Origin: Hydrococcus rivularis NIES-593
GTDB taxonomy: Bacteria > Cyanobacteriota > Cyanobacteriia > Cyanobacteriales > Microcystaceae
Reading direction: 5' to 3'
DNA: 64,000 nucleotides
Assembly (NCBI RefSeq): GCF_001904635.1
Contig: NZ_MRCB01000001.1
Location: 62,001-126,000 of the forward strand
Below the pieces are notes generated by a model, which was not told the DNA's origin, ran no database searches, and saw only the letters and a list, made by a program, of their open reading frames with translations. The position numbers and the translations under genes were made by a program. Of the stretch, positions 43,851 to 52,891 are shown in pieces. Positions within the stretch are counted from its first letter, which is position 1; every line of letters begins with the position of its first letter.

Positions 43851-44594
43851 ATGAACAAAGTTGCAAAAGTCACAATTTTCTTTTGGATTATGAAGATCAT
43901 CGCCACGACGCTGGGCGAGACGGCAGGTGACTTCATCTCAATGTCTCTTGGGCTGGGTTATTACGTAGCCTTTGCCGTAACTTTTGCCATTCTGGCTATT
44001 CTCCTGTTTTTTCAAATTCAATCCGACAGATATCGTCCAGCCGTTTACTGGGTGGCGATCATTGCCACAACCACAGCCGGAACCGAAGTTTCAGACCTGA
44101 TGGATCGCTCTCTCGGACTGGGCTACGCAGTGGGATCGCTGATCCTGGTAGCCTGTCTCTTGAGCGTTCTTGCCATCTGGTATTACCGGGATCGAGATTT
44201 GAGCGTTTATCCAATCGTGAGGAAAGACGCAGAGACAACGTATTGGCTGGCGATTGTATTCTCCAACAGTTTGGGAACAGCCTTTGGTGATTTTCTAACA
44301 AGCAACTTAGGACTGAGCTATATCCAGGGCGCATTGGTAACAGCCAGCGTCATTGGTGTTGTCATTGCCCTTCACTACATAACAAAGTTGAGCGATGTTC
44401 TCCTATTCTGGCTTGCATTCATCTTCACACGACCCTTCGGAGCCACTTTTGGAGATTTTCTTACCAAACCGATAAAAGATGGCGGTTTATCACTGCCAAG
44501 GGGCTATGCTTCAGCGATCGCCTTTATCCTGCTGGCGGTTGTCCTATTCTTTTCCGTGCGAAAGGAGAAAAAAGTGCGTTACCCAATTGAGTGA
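43851..44594 (+). CDS. COG4705 membrane protein (copy 1)
   Basis: 247 residues. About eight membrane helices in four repeats, each starting with a Gly-Thr/Glu-x-x-Gly-Asp motif (GETAGDF, GTEVSDL, GTAFGDF, GATFGDF). This is the uncharacterised membrane-anchored protein family COG4705; the second copy is at 60932-61693. The repeated Asp in the membrane suggests ion or proton handling, but no substrate is known. It heads an operon with the response regulator and kinase, under the shared promoter A. Confidence 0.78.
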   Translation: MNKVAKVTIFFWIMKIIATTLGETAGDFISMSLGLGYYVAFAVTFAILAILLFFQIQSDRYRPAVYWVAIIATTTAGTEVSDLMDRSLGLGYAVGSLILVACLLSVLAIWYYRDRDLSVYPIVRKDAETTYWLAIVFSNSLGTAFGDFLTSNLGLSYIQGALVTASVIGVVIALHYITKLSDVLLFWLAFIFTRPFGATFGDFLTKPIKDGGLSLPRGYASAIAFILLAVVLFFSVRKEKKVRYPIE

Positions 44595-44653
44595 TACGTT
44601 TAAGCAGATAGATGACTATTTTTTGTTAAATACAAAATAAATAGTATAGAAAT

Positions 44654-45328
44654 ATGAGAATTTTAATAGTTGAAGATGATGATCGCATCGCTAAACCCTT
44701 AGCTGAAGATTTAAAACATCAACATCATGCTGTTGATATTGCTGGTGATGGAATTGAAGGTTGGGAATACGCCCAAGCAGGTAATTATGATTTAATTTTA
44801 TTAGATTTAATGTTGCCGCGCTTAGATGGAATCACTCTCTGTAAACGGCTACGTGCTTCTAATTGTAATGCTTTTATTCTGATGTTGACAGCACGAGATA
44901 CAACCCCAGATAAAATAATTGGACTTGATGCTGGTGCAGATGATTATTTAGTTAAACCATTTGAACTAGAAGAATTAGCAGCGCGAATTCGAGCTTTATC
45001 TCGAAGGAGTCCAGAAACTCGCCAATTAATTTTAATTCATGGTGAGCTACAACTAGACCCTAGTAGTTGTCATGTCACCTACGCAGGTAAGCCTCTATCA
45101 TTAACACCCAAAGAATACATGATATTGGAATGTTTTTTGAAAAATCCTACTCAAATTTTGACTCGCTCGGCAATTTTAGATAAATTATGGGAGTTTGATA
45201 AATTATCCGGAGAAGAAACCGTTAAAACTCACATTACAAATTTAAGAAAGAAACTGAGAGCGATAGGAAGTTCAGAAGATTTTATCGAAACTGTCTATGG
45301 TGTTGGTTATCGTCTGTGTCCTAAGTGA
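44654..45328 (+). CDS. OmpR-type response regulator
   Basis: 224 residues. Receiver domain with acidic pocket Glu7-Asp8-Asp9, phospho-acceptor Asp51 (DLILLDLMLP), Thr in MLTAR and Lys in YLVKPFE; C-terminal winged helix (LTPKEYMILECFLKNP; ILDKLWEF; TNLRKKLRAIG). It follows COG4705 copy 1 by 59 bp and the kinase follows 15 bp later. Promoter A drives this operon, so the regulator is the best candidate for the factor that binds the six-site motif and autoregulates. Confidence 0.9.
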   Translation: MRILIVEDDDRIAKPLAEDLKHQHHAVDIAGDGIEGWEYAQAGNYDLILLDLMLPRLDGITLCKRLRASNCNAFILMLTARDTTPDKIIGLDAGADDYLVKPFELEELAARIRALSRRSPETRQLILIHGELQLDPSSCHVTYAGKPLSLTPKEYMILECFLKNPTQILTRSAILDKLWEFDKLSGEETVKTHITNLRKKLRAIGSSEDFIETVYGVGYRLCPK

Positions 45329-45343
45329 AGGCAAATTTGGCTT

Positions 45344-46588
45344 ATGTTTGAAAAAATTCGCCGTCGTTTACTGTTGTCTTATTTAATCGTATTGTCACTA
45401 ATCTTAGGTGGATTTGCAATTGCTGTTCGGATTGTCTTTACCCATAGCCTCCATAAACAACAAACAGAGAAACTTGTTGCATTAGCACAAGTTGCTGCTG
45501 CTAATGCAGAATTTGATAATGGGAGAATTAAAATTGAAAATGACTTACCTCAAGATAAATTATTTGAAAATCATCAAGGATTAAACTGGTTTGATACTAA
45601 AGGTAATCTAATCGAAAAACAGGGACGAGATATTTTAAGTTTACCTGTTCATGTAACAGAAGGAGAACAAATTAATACAGTTGGTAAAAATCGTGTCCAG
45701 TCTGTCACTTTACCAATTATTAGTAGTGATGATAAACAATTAATTGGGTATGTAAGAGCCAGTCAATCTTTAGAAGAATTTGATGAAACTTTAAATAAAT
45801 TAGATTTGGGATTAGGTGGTGGAATAGTTGTAGCTTTGATTATTAGTAGTGTTGGCGGAATTTGGCTGACTCGTCAAGCGATGCAACCAATTGAAGAAAG
45901 CTTTGAACGCTTGAAACAGTTTACTGCTGATGCTTCCCATGAACTCCGCAGTCCTTTAATGGCGATTAAAAGTAATGCAGGGGTAGCACTAAAGTATCCA
46001 GAAGGAATACGAGAAACTGATGCAGAAAAATTTCAGGCTATTTCTAGTGCTACGAACCAAATGACTCGCCTCACTGAAGATTTACTATTTTTAGCTCGTC
46101 ATGATAATATTCCTAACCGCAGTAAAGAAACTGTTAATCTCAGTTCAATTTTAAATAACTTAGTACAACTGTATCAATCGCAAGCGATCGCTAAACAAAT
46201 TAATCTGAAAAGCCAATTAACTGAAAAGCTTTATTTATTAGGTGATACAAATCAAATAACACGATTATTTACTAATTTAATTCAAAATGCTATAAATTAC
46301 ACACCGTCAGAAGGGATAGTAGAAATCACAGCTAATCGTTCTGCTTCAGACATAGTAGTTAATGTTCAAGATACAGGTGTAGGAATTGCACCAAAAGATT
46401 TAGGAAATATTTTTGAACGTTTTTGGCGAGCAGATAAATCACGTTCTTATAATTCTGGTGGTTCTGGTTTAGGGTTGGCTATTGCTCAAGCTATTGCTCA
46501 AAATCACGGTGGATTAATTACCGTCACAAGTCAATTGGGAATTGGAAGTTGTTTTACAGTGCGTTTACCAGCAAGTTCTCTTAATTAA
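45344..46588 (+). CDS. Membrane sensor histidine kinase
   Basis: 414 residues. Two membrane segments (about 10-30 and 155-177) flank a periplasmic sensor loop of about 120 residues. HisKA domain with SHELRSPLMAIKSN, phospho-His199. HATPase with the N box (LIQNAINYTP), G1 (DTGVGI) and G2 (GGSGLGLAIA). No clear HAMP domain. It would phosphorylate the preceding response regulator. The signal sensed is unknown, but the regulon is mostly envelope proteins. Its stop overlaps the convergent DUF2127 stop by 4 bp. Confidence 0.9.
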   Translation: MFEKIRRRLLLSYLIVLSLILGGFAIAVRIVFTHSLHKQQTEKLVALAQVAAANAEFDNGRIKIENDLPQDKLFENHQGLNWFDTKGNLIEKQGRDILSLPVHVTEGEQINTVGKNRVQSVTLPIISSDDKQLIGYVRASQSLEEFDETLNKLDLGLGGGIVVALIISSVGGIWLTRQAMQPIEESFERLKQFTADASHELRSPLMAIKSNAGVALKYPEGIRETDAEKFQAISSATNQMTRLTEDLLFLARHDNIPNRSKETVNLSSILNNLVQLYQSQAIAKQINLKSQLTEKLYLLGDTNQITRLFTNLIQNAINYTPSEGIVEITANRSASDIVVNVQDTGVGIAPKDLGNIFERFWRADKSRSYNSGGSGLGLAIAQAIAQNHGGLITVTSQLGIGSCFTVRLPASSLN

Positions 46589-47028
46589 TGTTTATAAAAG
46601 TGTTTAACCAAGTACGATAGTACAGCTAGATTAACCATAAAGACTAAAAATTTGAAAATCGTTACCCCTTTAATTAACTCATAGATTTCGGGAGGTATAC
46701 TAATACCAACTAATCCAATAACTAATATCTTTGCCCAAGTTTTTTCATACCATAAACCGATAGCCTCAATGGCTGTCACAACTGCATATATTGCAGTGGC
46801 AATTCCGCTAAATTTTAAAGTTTGTGGTTTGATATTAATAATTTTTTCTAGTAACCACTCAATAACTTCGCGTTTCCCTTCCAGTATGTAAGATTCGGAA
46901 AAGACCACAAGAGTATCATGTTTTTTTAAAGCTAACAGTAGAACAATAGATGTAGCTGTAAGTAGTAAAGCAACAAAGCCTTTATAAATAACAATTGCTA
47001 TTAATCCTGGAGGACGTTTATCGATCAT
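46585..47028 (-). CDS. DUF2127 membrane protein
   Basis: 147 residues with four membrane segments (about 10-30, 68-88, 95-115 and 120-142). It matches the DUF2127 layout, including YKxxxAxLL near the start and EAIGLWYEKTWAK in the middle. Function unknown. No operon partner. Confidence 0.7.
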   Translation of the reverse strand: MIDKRPPGLIAIVIYKGFVALLLTATSIVLLLALKKHDTLVVFSESYILEGKREVIEWLLEKIINIKPQTLKFSGIATAIYAVVTAIEAIGLWYEKTWAKILVIGLVGISIPPEIYELIKGVTIFKFLVFMVNLAVLSYLVKHFYKH

Positions 47029-47394
47029 TTAATTTTCCTTACTTGTTACTTTATTGCTTGCTGAAAGCTAAATAATTTGTCAATAAAAAGGTTGACAACC
47101 TAAATCTGTGATTGATTTATGATAATTATATTCCCAGGTTGGATAATTAATTGATAATATGATAAAAATTAAGTATACTTTTTGTCAGTTTTTGTGTTGA
47201 AGCATTCATAATGTAGGTTGCTTAAATCTATATTTTTAATTTTTGTAACATCAATATATTTAATAAAAGTCAATAATTAGAAAAGATTAATTGTCAATAA
47301 TATTTTGTTTAGTACCATTAGTATAGTAAAAATTAAGGGATGGGAATACAACCCATCCCTTATGTAACTAATTTTAAGCAATCGACCTCACATT
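47029..47394. other. Intergenic region with a strong terminator
   Basis: AAGGGATGGG (47335-47344) and CCCATCCCTT (47352-47361) form a perfect 10-bp stem with a 7-nt loop. In the minus direction it is followed by AATTTTTAC, so it terminates the small secreted-peptide gene at 47395. The remaining 300 bp are AT-rich with nothing recognisable. Confidence 0.7.
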
Positions 47395-47613
47395 TTAATC
47401 AAAATGTTCTCTAATGGCTCTGACATAAGCAGCGTCAGTATCATTGAGGTTGTTAAGCTCGTTTTCATACTCAACATTTAAAGCTAATGAGTCAGATTCA
47501 GGATTAAATTTACTAGTTGCTGCTAGAACTGCCACATCTGGACTTGCTATTAATCCAAAACTAGCAACAATAAAGATGGGAATTGAACGCCTTATTGAGA
47601 GATACTTTTCCAT
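47395..47613 (-). CDS. Small secreted protein
   Basis: 72 residues from ATG 47613; a GTG at 47646 would add 11. It has a clear signal peptide (hydrophobic core to about residue 30, AVLAATS at the end) and a 40-residue acidic mature part (FNPESDSLALNVEYENELNN). No family. A strong terminator follows, and the gene stands between DUF2127 and the second response regulator. Confidence 0.55.
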   Translation of the reverse strand: MEKYLSIRRSIPIFIVASFGLIASPDVAVLAATSKFNPESDSLALNVEYENELNNLNDTDAAYVRAIREHFD

Positions 47614-47753
47614 AACTATCAAGCAAAGTTTATTGAGTATTTTCACAGTAATGAATAGTTGTGATAATACTGTGTTATCCTTGTTTCAATTGTTTGTTAG
47701 TAGATATATATACAAAAAACGGCGTTCGTTCACCAATATAATTACTAAAGAGG

Positions 47754-48452
47754 TCAGTCTTCAAATTTATAGCCAACACCATTGACTGTTTTAATAAAAG
47801 TGGGATTTGCTGAATCAGGTTCTATCTTTTTTCGTAACCGAGCTATAAGTGTATCGACTACTCGTTCATCCCCACAAAATTCACTACCCCATAATTTATC
47901 TATTAGTTGTGTGCGATTCCAAACTCGATTAGGATAGCTAACAAAAGTAGTTAGTAAGTTAAATTCCAAGTTTGTTAAATCTATTTTTTCTGAAAAATTA
48001 GGGTTCATTTGACGCAAAGCGGAGTGTTGCTCTATATCGAGCAGAAAATGTTGGGTACGGTAAACTTGATGTTGTTCTGGTTGACGCAAGCTACGTCGCA
48101 GAAGCGCCCGAACTCTGGCTACTAACTCTTTGGGGCTAAAAGGTTTGACCAAGTAATCATCAGCACCAGTAGACAAGCCAATAATACGATCTATTTCCTC
48201 ACTCTTAGCCGTCAACATTAAGATGTAGGGGTCTTTTGCACCAGGTTTTTGTCGAATTCTGGCACACAACTCTAAGCCATTGAGACTAGGAATCATCAAG
48301 TCGAGGATGATTAAGTTCGGTTGATGCTCTTGAATTATTTGGAATGCTTGAAGCCCGTCACCACAACTATGGCAAGAAAATCCTGCGTCTTCCAAAGAAA
48401 ACTGGATTAACCGAGAAATTTCAAATTTATCCTCAACAATTAAGATTTCCAT
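47754..48452 (-). CDS. OmpR-type response regulator, orphan
   Basis: 232 residues from ATG 48452 (MEILIVED); a further start at 48467 adds five. Receiver with Asp51 (NLIILDLMIP), Thr in MLTAKS and Lys in YLVKPFS. C-terminal winged helix with LTNLEFNLLTTFVSYPNRVW and DTLIARLRKKIE. It has no adjacent kinase and may pair with the hybrid or sensor kinases in this window. It is the alternative candidate for binding the shared 17-bp promoter motif. Confidence 0.87.
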   Translation of the reverse strand: MEILIVEDKFEISRLIQFSLEDAGFSCHSCGDGLQAFQIIQEHQPNLIILDLMIPSLNGLELCARIRQKPGAKDPYILMLTAKSEEIDRIIGLSTGADDYLVKPFSPKELVARVRALLRRSLRQPEQHQVYRTQHFLLDIEQHSALRQMNPNFSEKIDLTNLEFNLLTTFVSYPNRVWNRTQLIDKLWGSEFCGDERVVDTLIARLRKKIEPDSANPTFIKTVNGVGYKFED

Positions 48453-48604
48453 ATTACAAAATATCAAAACATTTTATTCTGATATGGGCTAATTTTTGTA
48501 TTATGTGAATTTAGTTGTAAATTGTAAATTTCTGGCAGTGTGAATTTTGTCAATATATTCAAGTATTAGGAATAAATTTACTTAATATTAATGATTGTTA
48601 GCAA

Positions 48605-48638
48605 AGGGAGAAGGCGAGCAACATTCGCCTCCTCCCCT
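48605..48638 (-). terminator. Hairpin terminator
   Basis: GGGAG plus AGGCGA pair with TCGCCT plus CTCCC around GCAACAT, giving a GC-rich stem of about 11 bp with small mismatches. It follows the peptidoglycan-binding gene (stop 48685). Confidence 0.5.
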
Positions 48639-48684
48639 CTTTTGGTAAACTATGCTAAAAAAGCAAACTGTATTATTTAAGTAA

Positions 48685-49116
48685 TTAGTGAACTATGGCA
48701 GACCAAGTTTTTGCTCCAACAACTCCATCAGCTTTCAAATTATGAGACTTCTGAAAAGCAATAATGGCAGAACGTGTGTTTTTACTGTAAACTCCATCAG
48801 TTGCTCCATTGTAGAGTTGTTTTGTTTTCAAGAATGCCTGAATCTCTCTTACTGCTTTGCCTCGGCTTCTTAATCGGAGAATTGGTGCTGTTTGAGGTGA
48901 ATAACTAATAAGTTTAGTTGATTTAGATGCTGCTGTGGTTGCTCGCATCGTTTTAATAGCATTGACATTTTTGGGATGATATTGCGTTGAAATATGTGCG
49001 TTTGTTTTTTGTATTTTTGCAGTAGATGCTTGGGCATTAGCTGGTGCTATAGAAGAGAATAACAATGGACTTAAGGCTGCAATAGATAAAGCAAGTTTCA
49101 CAAATTTATTAGTCAT
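48685..49116 (-). CDS. Secreted peptidoglycan-binding-domain protein
   Basis: 143 residues. Signal peptide to about residue 28 (ANAQAS), a Thr/Ala-rich linker, then one PG_binding_1 domain at about 80-140 (LRLRSRGKAVREIQAFLKTK, DGVYSKNTRSAIIAFQ, LKADGVVGAKTWSAI). It would bind cell-wall glycan in the periplasm. Promoter B of the shared regulon precedes it, with a leader of about 170 nt. Confidence 0.85.
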   Translation of the reverse strand: MTNKFVKLALSIAALSPLLFSSIAPANAQASTAKIQKTNAHISTQYHPKNVNAIKTMRATTAASKSTKLISYSPQTAPILRLRSRGKAVREIQAFLKTKQLYNGATDGVYSKNTRSAIIAFQKSHNLKADGVVGAKTWSAIVH

Positions 49117-49553
49117 AAGGGTGTATCTCCTTGTTTGGAAAATCTATTACAGCAGATTTAAAGTTAGTGAAGTATACCTTCAAGGTTTCAAAGCTAGTCA
49201 CAAAACTCATTTGTCTACTCTACCCTTCGGGAACGGCTAACACTGAACGAGAAAGCTAACGCGAACTGACTTCTGAATTCTGCTGTAATTTCAAGTTAGT
49301 TAGTAAAAGTAAAGAACTTGGAAAGATTTATCAGGATTTGAAAAAATTATTTTGTCTTCGAGAAATACTTGTGAAACCTTGCAGACACAATTTGCAAATC
49401 AGATAAAGAGAAAAATGTGACTATTTTTTTATAGTTTTGTAAAGAATTTGTCACACATGACTGATAAAGTCTAGAAAAAGCAATTTCTACAGTGCTTTGC
49501 TAGCGACAGATACAGAGCAGAGTTGCAAAATCACAATAACGGAGGTTATGAGT
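49117..49553. promoter_or_regulatory. Divergent intergenic region with regulon promoter B
   Basis: The minus strand carries CTTTCCAAGTTCTTTAC at 49309-49325 with TAACTT (49293-49298) 9 bases beyond TTTACT, the layout of promoter B. A long inverted repeat of ATTACAGCAGA (about 49144-49155) with its complement (about 49279-49289) brackets the minus-strand leader. The plus-strand gene has its GGAGG at 49541-49545. Confidence 0.7.
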
Positions 49554-50300
49554 ATGAAACCTGTTATCAATCTTATTTTGAAAGCTAGTTTGGTTGGAAC
49601 TTTGAGTTTAAGTCTATCAGTACAATCAGTTTACGCATCTCCATCACCGATTAGTGTCCCTGTCATCGAAGTTAGTGACAGTAATGATGATGTTAATGGT
49701 ACAAAGGCATTTGCAATAGTGAGCAAAGATGAACAAGTAGCAACTCTAAATCAAATCGGCGAGTATAGCAAGACTATCTACAACCTGATTAAAACCAACA
49801 ATTGGACAGAAGCAAAAAACCATTTATCGCTACTTAAAGCTCTATCAGATCACCTTAAAACAGAGAAGGGAAAAACTGATGTCAACTTAGCCAACCTTGA
49901 CTCAAGTATCACAGTTTTGCAAAGTACGGTTGCAGCAAAAAACCATCAAGCGATGTGCGATGCTAACCAAGTTAGTGCGATCGCCGATCAACTAGCAATG
50001 CAGTTAGAACCTAAAATGCCTTTGGAGGTTGCAATGCTAGACTACTATGGTCGTGAACTAGAAATTTGGGCAGCCGATGGGAATACGGCTAGATTAAAAA
50101 ATGTTGCTGGTAAAATTCGAGAGACTTGGGAAGCTTTACGTCCTTCAATCCAATCTCACGGCGGTTCACCTCAATTACAGAAGTTCGACGACACTCTAAT
50201 TGCTTTAGTTGAGACAGCTAGTTCTCCTACTGAATATAGTCTGCTTGCCGCACCTGTACAAGGTGAAGTCAATAATCTCCGAAAAGTATTTCAACAGTAG
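49554..50300 (+). CDS. Secreted helical protein, paralogue of the 56288 gene
   Basis: 248 residues from ATG 49554, chosen since GGAGG at 49541-49545 is 8 nt away; ATG 49548 is only 2 nt from it. Signal peptide to about residue 28 (VYASPS). Mature part is mostly helical, with LLDYYGRELEIW-type core shared with 56288-57088 (here MLDYYGRELEIWAADGNTAR). Resembles no family I can name with certainty. The 58683 lipoprotein has a similar helical plan. A periplasmic binding role is possible. Confidence 0.7.
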   Translation: MKPVINLILKASLVGTLSLSLSVQSVYASPSPISVPVIEVSDSNDDVNGTKAFAIVSKDEQVATLNQIGEYSKTIYNLIKTNNWTEAKNHLSLLKALSDHLKTEKGKTDVNLANLDSSITVLQSTVAAKNHQAMCDANQVSAIADQLAMQLEPKMPLEVAMLDYYGRELEIWAADGNTARLKNVAGKIRETWEALRPSIQSHGGSPQLQKFDDTLIALVETASSPTEYSLLAAPVQGEVNNLRKVFQQ

Positions 50301-50517
50301 ATTTTTTTTAAAAGGCTCATTCATCTCACTGTCAATTTTGCAGGTATGGTAGGAGATGAATGGGTAGTTTAAAAACTGTCTGTGAATCAAACTGAATCTT
50401 CAGTGTACTTAGTGGAATTCAACTATATCTAAAGTGCGTTATGTTGCCGGAAGCATCGCTTATAGCAAGGCGTAGCCCATTATTGCCCAGGTAAAGCCAG
50501 TCTAAACCTAGTAAATC

Positions 50518-52590
50518 TTAAAAACTCCGCCCTGTGAGATTTGCAATAGCTGCAATTAACTCAGCTTGTTCTACAGGTTTAGCTAAACTTTTTTGAAAAC
50601 CTGCCGACTGCGCCTGTTTTTTATCTAATTCACGGGCATAACCACTTAAAGCGATCGCCGGAATCTGGCTATATTGTCTCACTTCACTCGCTCTAATTTC
50701 CTGCATCAGCATATAACCATTTACATTTGGCATACCAATATCGCTGATGAGTAAATCTTGCTCTGAATTTGCCAGAACTTGTAATGCTTGTTCAGCCGAT
50801 GCAGCTGTAGAGACGTGCATCCCGTGTTGTTCTAAGATAAAAACAAGCAACTCCCGAATATCAGGTTCATCATCTACTACTAAAACTTTTAAGCCTGCTA
50901 AAAGTGATGAGGCACAAGTCAAATTTGAAAGGGCTTTTGAATGATGATTTTTCTCTATCTCCTCCCTATTTTGTAGAAGTGGTAGTCTGACAATGAAAGT
51001 TGCTCCTTGTCCTTCTCCCATGCTTTGAGCTTCCACAGTTCCACTGTGAAGTTCTACTAAGTGGCGAACAATTGCTAGTCCCAATCCTAGCCCACCAAAA
51101 TTCCTCGTTGTAGCGTTATCTGCCTGGCGAAAAGATTCAAAAACATGGGGTATAAACTCAGGCTTGATACCTATACCTGTATCTTTCACCTGAATTTGAG
51201 CAAATTTTTGTGTTGAGTCTGCTAATTCATACTTTTCTAAAGTACTAATTATAGATAACTCAATATCTACACGACCTCCTTGTAGTGTAAATTTGATCGC
51301 ATTAGACAGCAAATTACACAGGATTTGATGTAAACGTTTGGAGTCACCTAAAACGTAATATTTTTGTGAGGAAGTTTTGAAGTTATTTAATGATAAACAA
51401 GTATGAGAACTAAGTAATTCATTTTTATTTTCTAAATCTATCATTGAAAATGATACAAATATTGCTTTTTCTTCAGCTAGTAATCGCACCATTTCTATTG
51501 CTGACTCAATAGTAGATACTAAATTGATTGGATGTAAATCTAGAGTTATTTTATCTTGAATAATCCGAGATACATCCAGTAGGTCTTCAATTAATTTAGT
51601 TTGCAATTTGGCGTTACGTTCAATAGTTTGAAGAGCGTAATTAGTAGTCTCTCGATCTAATTTTTTGCTTTGCAGTATCTCTGCCCAACCTAGAATCGGG
51701 TTGAGGGGCGATCGCAATTCATGAGAAAGGATTGCGAGAAATTCATCTTTACTACGATTTGCGGCTTCCGCTTCTGCTCGTGCAGATTGCTCTCGCTCTA
51801 GTAACTGGTTTCTTTCTGCTTCTGCTAGCTTACGCTCGGTAATATCAGATAACATTAATAGTACGCCGTTAAAATTACCTCGATCGGTAAAAATTGGCGT
51901 ACTAGAAGCAATGACCCACAAATTAGAGCGGTCTTGAGTGGTAAAACGACAATCAAATCGTTGTCTTCTACCTTGTTGCCATTGTGCCAAGATTGTTTCA
52001 ACTTCATTCCCAACCGTTTCAGCCATCAACTCATTAAAAGAGGGATCGCTTATGTCCTCCATACCATAACCCAACATTTCAACTAATCGCTGGTTAACGT
52101 ATTCAGTTCGCAACTGTGCATTCAATAACCAGATACCTTCATAAGCCGTATCGACAATATGACGATACCGCTCTTCACTGAGTTGAAGTTTGGCTAAATT
52201 TGCTTCGGCTCGTTGTCGAGCAACTCGAAGTGCAGCATTGAGCGAACTAATGAGCAACGCAACTATACTAAATAAGACCAAATGTAGAAGATTCGCACCG
52301 TGCCGAAGTACTAAATTGTCAGCTACAGGTGTTAAGAAAAAGTTGCTAGCTAAAACTGACAAAATAGTTGCAAGCAATCCCGCTCCTAAACCACCATACC
52401 AAGCACTAAAAGTTACAGCAGCAAAAAATAGAGAGAAAACTGTTGATTTTACCAAAGACTGTAACAGCAGTGTCAGCAGTAGCGCGACTACAACTGATAC
52501 AACTGCGACAATATAGCGAGTTAAGCGATCGCGACTCAGGTGATAAAGTTGTCTAATCGGCAAGAGATTGATCAAATAAGCCATGCTCAA
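50518..52590 (-). CDS. Hybrid sensor histidine kinase with DUF4118, PAS and receiver
   Basis: 690 residues. DUF4118/KdpD-type membrane region with four helices (about 25-125), PAS domain (about 138-260, YRHIVDTAYEGIWLLNAQLR), HisKA with SHELRSPLNPILGW (phospho-His290), HATPase (DTGIGIKPE, GLGLGLAIV) and a C-terminal receiver with Asp617 (LLISDIGMP). No output regulator lies directly beside it. The signal is unknown. The orphan OmpR-type regulator at 47754-48452 could be a partner. Confidence 0.88.
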   Translation of the reverse strand: MSMAYLINLLPIRQLYHLSRDRLTRYIVAVVSVVVALLLTLLLQSLVKSTVFSLFFAAVTFSAWYGGLGAGLLATILSVLASNFFLTPVADNLVLRHGANLLHLVLFSIVALLISSLNAALRVARQRAEANLAKLQLSEERYRHIVDTAYEGIWLLNAQLRTEYVNQRLVEMLGYGMEDISDPSFNELMAETVGNEVETILAQWQQGRRQRFDCRFTTQDRSNLWVIASSTPIFTDRGNFNGVLLMLSDITERKLAEAERNQLLEREQSARAEAEAANRSKDEFLAILSHELRSPLNPILGWAEILQSKKLDRETTNYALQTIERNAKLQTKLIEDLLDVSRIIQDKITLDLHPINLVSTIESAIEMVRLLAEEKAIFVSFSMIDLENKNELLSSHTCLSLNNFKTSSQKYYVLGDSKRLHQILCNLLSNAIKFTLQGGRVDIELSIISTLEKYELADSTQKFAQIQVKDTGIGIKPEFIPHVFESFRQADNATTRNFGGLGLGLAIVRHLVELHSGTVEAQSMGEGQGATFIVRLPLLQNREEIEKNHHSKALSNLTCASSLLAGLKVLVVDDEPDIRELLVFILEQHGMHVSTAASAEQALQVLANSEQDLLISDIGMPNVNGYMLMQEIRASEVRQYSQIPAIALSGYARELDKKQAQSAGFQKSLAKPVEQAELIAAIANLTGRSF

Positions 52591-52891
52591 TCCTAATATT
52601 TTACTAATGCTATCTGCGTCATCCGTTCATATACTTTTTAAAGCTACAGATTTTTTAATCTACCTTCTCCTATGTCCTTCTAACCTGTGTATATTAAAAA
52701 CTTGTTATGACAATTATTTGCCAATCTTGTGACGTTATAAACTTAGTCTCGAAATTAAGTTCTTAGTTGGGTTATTATTTCTCAATCAGGTATTCCCTTC
52801 ATCGAAAGCTTGAGCTTGCAAGCAAGGATAAACTCAAATAAAATAATCAGCAGTCAGTGTAAACAATACATTTTTACTGACTGCTGAAAAC
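52591..52891. terminator. Intergenic region with the Omp85 gene terminator
   Basis: CAGCAGTCAGT (52848-52858) and ACTGACTGCTG (52876-52886) form a perfect 11-bp stem just beyond the Omp85 stop; the minus-strand tail ATTATTTTATTT is U-rich. The remaining sequence holds the kinase's upstream region, AT-rich with nothing else recognised. Confidence 0.75.
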